Shown: one piece after another, positions 6,649-11,061 of the stretch
Position numbering within the stretch: the stretch's first letter is position 1
How the letters are laid out: every line of letters starts with the position of its first letter
DNA from: Comamonadaceae bacterium
GTDB lineage: Bacteria; Pseudomonadota; Gammaproteobacteria; Burkholderiales; Burkholderiaceae_C
Length of the DNA stretch: 11,061 bases
Reading direction: 5' to 3'
Assembly: GCA_947458415.1 (NCBI GenBank)
Contig: CANGZG010000074.1
Location: 1-11,061 of the forward strand
The notes under the pieces: model-generated
Seen by the model: the letters and a program-made list of their open reading frames with translations, nothing else
The model's database searches: none
What the model was told of the DNA's origin: nothing
Made by a program: the position numbers and the translations under genes

Positions 6649-8385
6649 CTAAGGTGCCAACTGCGCCTCGCGCAACCTGAGCACCCGCCTTTGCACCTTC
6701 CCGGTGGTCGTCATCGGTAACTGCTCGATGAACTCAATCTCCTTCGGGTACTCATAAGGCGCCAGCCATCCCCGCACATGTTGTTGCAATTGCCGCACCA
6801 AATCATCCGTCCCCACATGACCGGCTGACAACACCACATACGCTTTCACCAAGTTGCCGCGCTCGGCGTCGGGCTTGGGCACCACGGCAGCATTGGCGAC
6901 GGCGGGGTGTTTGACCAAACAGTTTTCAATTTCACTCGGGCCAATGCGGTAACCCGCCGACTTGAACACATCGTCAGCGCGACCTTGGTACCACAAATAC
7001 CCCTGCGCATCGCGGGTGGCCAAGTCACCGGTTCGGCACCAGTCGCCGGTGTACTTTCGCTCGGTGGCCTCAGGCTGATTCCAATAGCCCAAAAAGAAAA
7101 TCGGATCGGGGTCGCCATGCACATCACACCGATGCAACGCCACGTCACCGGGCACACCATCGGCGCATTCTTGGCCCTCCTCGTCAATCACTGCCACGCG
7201 ATGACCGGGGTATGCACGGCCCATGCTGCCGGGCTTGGCGGGCCAGCCAACGCCGTCTGCGGTGTCACCATTCATTGCACAATTTCCGACGATGTAATTG
7301 ATTTCGGTTTGCCCGAACATTTCATTCACCGTCACGCCCAATTCATCGCGGCAATAGGCAAACACCGCATCGCCAACCGCTTCGCCTGCGCTCATGATGG
7401 CTTGCAAATCCAACTGAAATTGGGACTGGGGCAAAGGATAAGCCTTCATCATGGCTTTCAACGCCGTGGGAAACAAAAACGTGTGGGTCACCCTGTGTTG
7501 TTGCATCAAGCTGAACGCAAGCTCTGCAGAAAACCTTCCCGACCAAGCCACCACTGGTCGACCGAAATACAACGTCGGCAACAGCGCATCCATCAGTCCG
7601 CCGGTCCAGGTCCAATCGGCAGGTGACCACATGACGGCATGGCTGCCAGTGGGCAAATCATCTGGCCCAAGGGCACCGTGACCCGAGGGGGAAAAGCCAA
7701 ACCAGTTTTGGCTGCAGACGAACCCGCTCAGGTTGCCCATCAAGGCTTGGTGGGGAATCAAGGCGCCTTTGGGCGGTCCGGTCGTGCCGCTGGTGTAGAT
7801 CAACACCGCCGCGTCTGTGGCTTTGGTGCGAACCAACGGCCAAGGCGGCGCATGGCTGTGGTCTTGTTGCGCATCAAAAAAAACATCGCCGCAGTTTGGG
7901 TCCATGCCGACACACATTCGCAGTGCTGGGCATTGGGTTTTCAACCCGCTGACCGTGTCGGCAGATACCGCATCCACCACAGCCAACACCACGCCAGCGT
8001 CTTGCAAGCGATACAACAATGCCTCTGGGCCAAACAATTGAGACAAGGGCACGGCCACCGCGCCCATTTGCAACACAGCCATGTAAGCCACCGCTGTTTC
8101 GAAACGCTGGGGCAACACCACCGCCACCCTGTCACCGGCTTTCACACCCTGCAACGCCAGCACATGACTCAATGCATCCGCTGCGGTTTGTAACTGTGCA
8201 AAGCTGAACGCAACCCCTTGCGAAGCATCTGTGTGATGCTGTACCACCGCGCTGGCAACACGGTATGCGGGTGATGCGGCCCAACGACGCGAGCACACCT
8301 GCGCCATGTTGAAATGTTCAGGTACCGACCAGCGAAACTGGCTGTGCATGCGGGCATGGTTGTCTGATAAGCGACCGGCGGTCAT
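6649..8385 (-). CDS. AMP-forming acyl-CoA synthetase (ANL superfamily)
   Basis: This 578-aa enzyme adenylates a carboxylic acid with ATP and transfers the acyl group to CoA. The motifs run in order: ATP P-loop YTSGTTGPPKG (197-207), SAGEAVG (332-338), EMFGQTE (355-361), RTGD (451-454), the hinge and CoA segment starting GRADDVFKSAGYR (468-480), and the C-terminal TTTGKVQRR with catalytic Lys563. The hinge and SAGEAVG regions resemble the medium-chain/acetyl-type group of acyl-CoA synthetases, but the chain length or aromatic preference cannot be read from sequence. The ATG at 8385 was chosen because AAGGA lies 8 nt upstream; an ATG at 8349 and a longer frame to 8448 are alternatives. It is divergent from the alpha/beta hydrolase with only about 25 bp between starts, so the two promoters must overlap each other or the coding sequence. 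Confidence 0.9.
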   Translation of the reverse strand: MTAGRLSDNHARMHSQFRWSVPEHFNMAQVCSRRWAASPAYRVASAVVQHHTDASQGVAFSFAQLQTAADALSHVLALQGVKAGDRVAVVLPQRFETAVAYMAVLQMGAVAVPLSQLFGPEALLYRLQDAGVVLAVVDAVSADTVSGLKTQCPALRMCVGMDPNCGDVFFDAQQDHSHAPPWPLVRTKATDAAVLIYTSGTTGPPKGALIPHQALMGNLSGFVCSQNWFGFSPSGHGALGPDDLPTGSHAVMWSPADWTWTGGLMDALLPTLYFGRPVVAWSGRFSAELAFSLMQQHRVTHTFLFPTALKAMMKAYPLPQSQFQLDLQAIMSAGEAVGDAVFAYCRDELGVTVNEMFGQTEINYIVGNCAMNGDTADGVGWPAKPGSMGRAYPGHRVAVIDEEGQECADGVPGDVALHRCDVHGDPDPIFFLGYWNQPEATERKYTGDWCRTGDLATRDAQGYLWYQGRADDVFKSAGYRIGPSEIENCLVKHPAVANAAVVPKPDAERGNLVKAYVVLSAGHVGTDDLVRQLQQHVRGWLAPYEYPKEIEFIEQLPMTTTGKVQRRVLRLREAQLAP

Positions 8386-8393
8386 CGGGTTCG

Positions 8394-8398
8394 TCCTT
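8394..8398 (-). promoter_or_regulatory. Shine-Dalgarno AAGGA for the acyl-CoA synthetase
   Basis: On the minus strand AAGGA is followed by eight bases and the ATG at 8385-8383. It is one of the few clear ribosome-binding sites in this window, and it decides the start in favour of 8385 over the internal ATG at 8349. Confidence 0.65.
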
Positions 8399-8410
8399 AT
8401 GATTGGCCGA

Positions 8411-9319
8411 ATGTACCAAGTTAAACACACCTCTCGCACGCGCTTCATCCCGTTGCGTCACCTCAACTACCACGTCCGCGAATGGGGCACACCCCGAGAA
8501 GGGGAATTGCCGTTGTTCATGGTGCATGGTTGGATGGATGTCAGTGCATCGTTCCAATTTGTGGTCGATGCCATGCAAGCAGACAGGCACATCATTGCAC
8601 CGGATTGGCGCGGATACGGGTTGACCGATCCGGGCGACGTCGACACGTTTTGGTACCCAGATTACTTGGCTGATTTGGATGCGCTGATTGACCATTACCA
8701 ACCCGATGGACAAATCGATTTGCTGGGACACAGCATGGGTGGCACAGTGGTTTGTATGTACGCCGGTATTCGCCCGCAACGCATTCGCCGATTGATCAAC
8801 CTTGAAGGTTTTGGGCTGGCGGCGACGCGCCCTGCGCAAGCGCCGGGGCGGTATGCCAAATGGCTGAACGAGGTCAAAGCGGCGCGGGCCGGCGAACTGA
8901 ATTTACGGGCCTATGCCAACAGCGAAGCGGTGGCGCAACGCTTGATCAAAACCAATCCCCGCTTGAGCGCGGACAAAGCGCAATGGCTGGCGCAACATTG
9001 GGCACGCCCGAACGCACAAGGGGAGTGGCACATCTTGGGGCACGCAGCCCACAAAGTGATCAACCCTTATTTGTTTCGGGTCGAAGAAATGTTGGCTTTG
9101 TATGAAAGCATCAGCGCGCCCGTGCTGAATGTCGAAGCCAGTCAAAACGATTTGGACAAGTGGTGGCAAGGCAAATACACCTTGCCTGAATTCCACGAAC
9201 GACTCCAATCCATACGCGACTTGCGCAGCGTGACCATCGAAGACGCGGGTCACATGATGCACCACGATCAACCGCACATATTGGCACAGCACATCGAATC
9301 ATTTCTGCAGTTGCCATGA
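8411..9319 (+). CDS. Alpha/beta hydrolase
   Basis: This 302-aa alpha/beta-fold hydrolase shows the oxyanion HGWMD near residues 39-43, APDWRGYGLTD (63-73), the nucleophile elbow GHSMGG with Ser108, and the catalytic His281 in DAGHMMHHDQP. The acid residue is less obvious; Glu242 (NVEAS), after the predicted sixth strand, is the likely position. A lid region with many Trp, Arg and Ala residues spans about 140-215. No signal peptide is seen, so it is cytoplasmic. The substrate (ester, thioester, epoxide or other) is unknown. The start is uncertain: ATG 8411 fits the conserved domain best, ATG 8399 adds four residues, and neither has a good Shine-Dalgarno. Its TGA overlaps the flavoprotein ATG (ATGA), so the two are probably translated together. 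It is divergent from the acyl-CoA synthetase. Confidence 0.88.
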   Translation: MYQVKHTSRTRFIPLRHLNYHVREWGTPREGELPLFMVHGWMDVSASFQFVVDAMQADRHIIAPDWRGYGLTDPGDVDTFWYPDYLADLDALIDHYQPDGQIDLLGHSMGGTVVCMYAGIRPQRIRRLINLEGFGLAATRPAQAPGRYAKWLNEVKAARAGELNLRAYANSEAVAQRLIKTNPRLSADKAQWLAQHWARPNAQGEWHILGHAAHKVINPYLFRVEEMLALYESISAPVLNVEASQNDLDKWWQGKYTLPEFHERLQSIRDLRSVTIEDAGHMMHHDQPHILAQHIESFLQLP

Positions 9320-10557
9320 ACCGCTTTGATGTGCTGATCATTGGCGCGGGCGCCGCTGGCTTGTTTTGCGCTGGCGTGGCGGCTCAACAAGGCCTGAAGG
9401 TGCTGTTGTTGGACCATTCGCCCAAAGTGGCTGAAAAAATCCGCATCTCGGGCGGTGGGCGCAGCAACTTCACCAACAAAGACATCGACATTCGCTCACC
9501 GCACACCCATTTCTTGGGCAACAACCCGGCGTTTGCCCGCAGCGCACTCAGCCGCTACACCGCACAAGATTTCATCTCGCTGGTGCAAAAGCATGGCATC
9601 GGTTTTCACGAAAAGCACAAAGGCCAATTGTTTTGTGACCGCAGTGCGCAAGACCTGATCGACCTGTTGTTGCGCGAATGCGATGCCGGCGCCATGGGCG
9701 GATCGGTCACCCGTTGGCAGCCCGCTAGCTTGCTGGGCTTGCAGTTCAGTGACAGTCCGCAAGCACATTACACGGCTCAAACCAGCCAAGGCGACGTGAC
9801 CGCCTCTGCGGTGGTGGTGGCCACGGGCGGCTTGTCCATCCCCAAAATTGGCGCGACCGACTTGGGCTACCGGCTGGCTAGGCAATTTGGGTTGAACTTG
9901 ATTGAGCCTCGACCCGCGCTGGTTCCGCTGACTTTTTCTGCCGCCGAATGGCAGCCCTACGTCGCTTTGGCCGGACTGTCGCTGCCGGTCACCGTCTCAA
10001 CTGGCACTGGCAAATCCCCCATTCGCTTTCACGAAGACCTGCTGTTCACGCACCGCGGCTTGTCTGGGCCTGCGGTGCTGCAAATTTCCAGCTATTGGCA
10101 ACCTAACGGCGAGATCCGCCTCAACCTGTTGCCCGACACGGCGTTGGCGGCGGCACTGATCAGCGCCAAGCAGTCCACCAAAAAGACCTTGCCCAATGCG
10201 CTGTCGGCTTGGCTGCCTGCAAGGGTCGCGGACACGTGGACAGCGGCTCAGCCCCAATGGCAGCGCAGTCTGCCAGACACCCCCGACAAAGCGCTTGAGC
10301 AACTCGCCAATGCATTGCAAGCTTGGGCGCTGACGCCCTCGGGCACAGAGGGCTATGCCAAGGCCGAGGTCACTGCCGGTGGCGTGGACACCCGGGATTT
10401 ATCCCAACAAACCATGGAATCCAAGCAACCGGGGCTGTATTTCATTGGCGAAGTCGTCGATGTCACCGGTTGGCTGGGCGGCTACAACTTTCAATGGGCC
10501 TGGTCCAGCGCCCACGCCTGCGCAATGGGCTTGGCAGCCCGCCTCAAACCGCTATAA
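9316..10557 (+). CDS. HI0933/BaiN-family FAD-dependent oxidoreductase
   Basis: This 413-aa flavoprotein belongs to the HI0933 family (also called YhiN or BaiN-like; possibly the TIGR03862 subgroup). The FAD-binding Rossmann motif GAGAAG is at 10-15, with Asp33 ending beta-2. The family signature GGGRSNFTN is at 46-54, VVATGGLSIPKIGATDLGY is in the middle, and the C-terminal FAD site has IGEVVDVTGWLGGYN (about 377-391). BaiN itself is a clostridial reductase in bile-acid 7-dehydroxylation; that role does not carry over to proteobacterial relatives, whose function is largely unknown. The ATG overlaps the hydrolase stop as ATGA with no independent Shine-Dalgarno, indicating re-initiation. Its last codons and stop carry the rpsU promoter. 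Confidence 0.92.
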   Translation: MNRFDVLIIGAGAAGLFCAGVAAQQGLKVLLLDHSPKVAEKIRISGGGRSNFTNKDIDIRSPHTHFLGNNPAFARSALSRYTAQDFISLVQKHGIGFHEKHKGQLFCDRSAQDLIDLLLRECDAGAMGGSVTRWQPASLLGLQFSDSPQAHYTAQTSQGDVTASAVVVATGGLSIPKIGATDLGYRLARQFGLNLIEPRPALVPLTFSAAEWQPYVALAGLSLPVTVSTGTGKSPIRFHEDLLFTHRGLSGPAVLQISSYWQPNGEIRLNLLPDTALAAALISAKQSTKKTLPNALSAWLPARVADTWTAAQPQWQRSLPDTPDKALEQLANALQAWALTPSGTEGYAKAEVTAGGVDTRDLSQQTMESKQPGLYFIGEVVDVTGWLGGYNFQWAWSSAHACAMGLAARLKPL

Positions 10558-10558
10558 T
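10531..10558 (+). promoter_or_regulatory. Sigma70-type promoter for rpsU
   Basis: The -35 box TTGGCA (10531-10536, five of six consensus bases) and a perfect -10 box TATAAT (10553-10558) are separated by 16 bp. The flavoprotein stop codon TAA (10555-10557) lies inside the -10 box. Transcription should start near 10565, giving rpsU a leader of about 114 nt. This is the best-matching promoter in the window. Confidence 0.85.
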
Positions 10559-10678
10559 GTTGGATTTTCCGGCCACCCCCCGACAGCCCAAACCTCCGTT
10601 GGGGACCACCGCTTCGCAGGCGTTGAAGTCCGATCTTCTTCAGTTGCCATGCGTGCACATTTTTGAAAATTGTTGTCA
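10559..10678 (+). promoter_or_regulatory. rpsU leader without Shine-Dalgarno
   Basis: About 114 transcribed bases lie between the promoter and the rpsU start. There is no AGGAG-like sequence in the 20 bases before ATG 10679. A small hairpin pairs CCCAA (10587-10591) with TTGGG (10599-10603) around the loop ACCTCCG, which contains the 16S anti-Shine-Dalgarno hexamer ACCTCC. A five-codon reading frame (ATG 10649 to TGA 10664-10666, MRAHF) ends 12 nt before rpsU. Control by this leader is inferred, not shown. Confidence 0.4.
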
Positions 10679-10891
10679 ATGACCACCATCCGTGTAAAAG
10701 AAAACGAACCTTTTGACGTGGCTTTGCGCCGCTTCAAGCGCACCATTGAAAAACTCGGTCTTTTGACCGACTTGCGCGCCCGTGAGTTCTATGAAAAACC
10801 CACTGCCGAGCGCAAACGCAAAAAAGCTGCCGCTGTCAAACGCCATTACAAGCGCGTTCGCAGCATGCAGTTGCCCAAAAAGCTCTACTGA
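10679..10891 (+). CDS. rpsU: 30S ribosomal protein S21
   Basis: This is a full-length 70-aa S21, the small basic protein of the 30S platform near the 3' end of 16S rRNA, needed for efficient initiation. The family sequence is clear: [20 protein letters not shown] at the start, the central [22 protein letters not shown] and the basic tail ending LPKKLY. The ATG at 10679 is the conserved start; an in-frame TTG at 10670 adds three residues and is not needed. No Shine-Dalgarno is present upstream. It has its own strong promoter and is followed by an intrinsic terminator, then yqeY, the usual neighbour (rpsU - yqeY - dnaG - rpoD is a common order in this group). Confidence 0.97.
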
Positions 10892-10897
10892 TTTGCC

Positions 10898-10919
10898 TCA
10901 GGCCCCGGCCTGACCAGGC
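10898..10919 (+). repeat. Overlapping short inverted repeats upstream of the terminator (attenuator-like)
   Basis: CAGGCC (10899-10904) can pair with GGCCTG (10907-10912), extended by an outer T-A pair. The GCCTG part of the second segment (10908-10912) can instead pair with CAGGC (10915-10919). The AGGC of that third segment is also the base of the terminator stem. The three pairings are mutually exclusive, the logic of an attenuator, but the loops of the first two hairpins are only about 2-4 nt, so their stability is uncertain. Confidence 0.4.
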
Positions 10920-10949
10920 TCGCCCGGCCCAGACCGCGCGGGCCTTTTT
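10916..10949 (+). terminator. Rho-independent terminator after rpsU
   Basis: A GC-rich stem pairs 10916-10923 (AGGCTCGC) with 10938-10945 (GCGGGCCT) over 8 bp, including one G-U. It is followed by a C-C mismatch and 3 more pairs around the loop CCCAGA (10928-10933). The last stem base begins a T-run at 10945-10949. It lies 24 nt after the rpsU stop and 23 nt before the yqeY start, so yqeY must depend on read-through or its own promoter. Confidence 0.85.
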
Positions 10950-10959
10950 CATTTGCATT

Positions 10960-10964
10960 GGAGA
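10960..10964 (+). promoter_or_regulatory. Shine-Dalgarno GGAGA for yqeY
   Basis: GGAGA is followed by eight bases and the ATG at 10973. It supports this start and shows that yqeY, unlike rpsU, has a conventional ribosome-binding site. Confidence 0.7.
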
Positions 10965-10972
10965 CACTGTCC

Positions 10973-11061
10973 ATGAGCCTCAAGCACCAAATCACCGAAG
11001 ACATGAAAACAGCCAGGCGCGCCAAAGACAGCGCGCGACTTGGCACAATCCGCTTGCTTCA
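10973..11061 (+). CDS. yqeY: GatB/YqeY domain protein, 5' part (cut by window end)
   Basis: Only 29 complete codons are visible, starting MSLKHQITEDMKTARRAKDS and continuing with ARLGTIRLL. This is the conserved N-terminus of YqeY proteins (about 150 aa in full), small helical proteins resembling the C-terminal tRNA-binding domain of GatB. Their exact role is unknown, though amidotransferase- or tRNA-linked functions have been suggested from the domain. The location after rpsU, normally followed by dnaG, supports the call. The frame is open to the window edge, so the gene continues beyond it. Confidence 0.9.
   Translation, partial: MSLKHQITEDMKTARRAKDSARLGTIRLL

Noticed and set aside
6907..8193. 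Two long + strand frames (6907-7626 and 7639-8193) opposite the acyl-CoA synthetase
   Set aside because: They mirror conserved synthetase motifs on the other strand and have no recognisable domain or ribosome-binding site.
1..11061. CRISPR array, tRNA, rRNA, phage, toxin-antitoxin or defence genes
   Set aside because: Looked for on both strands; no regularly spaced repeats, cloverleaf, or gene families of these kinds were seen.

Overview
The window reads as ordinary chromosome from a betaproteobacterium of the Burkholderiales, probably close to Comamonadaceae. Three things suggest this: the protein sequences (XerD, MurB, YajQ, PlsY, S21), the presence of a Bug/TctC-type solute-binding protein, and the gene order flavoprotein - rpsU - yqeY. 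This assignment comes from recalled family resemblance, not a database search. No rRNA, tRNA, CRISPR array, prophage or complete transposon is visible. Coding density is very high; no gene-free gap exceeds about 120 bases.

Layout from left to right. (1) The 3' part of a DUF455 ferritin-like gene (+) converges on xerD (-), and their stop codons overlap. (2) A minus-strand run murB > Bug/tctC-like > xerD has 1-nt and 26-nt overlaps, so it is probably one transcript. (3) yajQ (+) diverges from murB. (4) Between the convergent yajQ and plsY lies a perfect 26-bp inverted repeat followed by a 9-bp tandem repeat; this is the clearest non-coding structure in the window. (5) A minus-strand pair, Tas-like aldo/keto reductase > plsY, is joined by a TGATG stop-start. 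(6) An SDR oxidoreductase (+) faces an AMP-forming acyl-CoA synthetase (-). (7) Divergent from the synthetase are an alpha/beta hydrolase and an HI0933/BaiN-family flavoprotein (+), joined by ATGA. (8) A strong sigma70-type promoter, whose -10 box contains the flavoprotein stop codon, drives rpsU. After rpsU come an intrinsic terminator and the start of yqeY, cut by the window end.

Functionally the window mixes housekeeping genes with metabolic genes of unknown substrate. The housekeeping genes cover cell wall (murB), phospholipid synthesis (plsY), chromosome dimer resolution (xerD), a cyclic-di-GMP/nucleotide-binding protein (yajQ) and translation (rpsU). The metabolic genes are the Tas-like reductase, SDR, acyl-CoA synthetase, alpha/beta hydrolase, flavoprotein and orphan Bug protein. 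I found no convincing undescribed multi-gene system. The items most worth following up are the palindromic intergenic element, the possible attenuator between rpsU and yqeY, the rpsU leader without a Shine-Dalgarno sequence, and the orphan Bug gene placed between murB and xerD.
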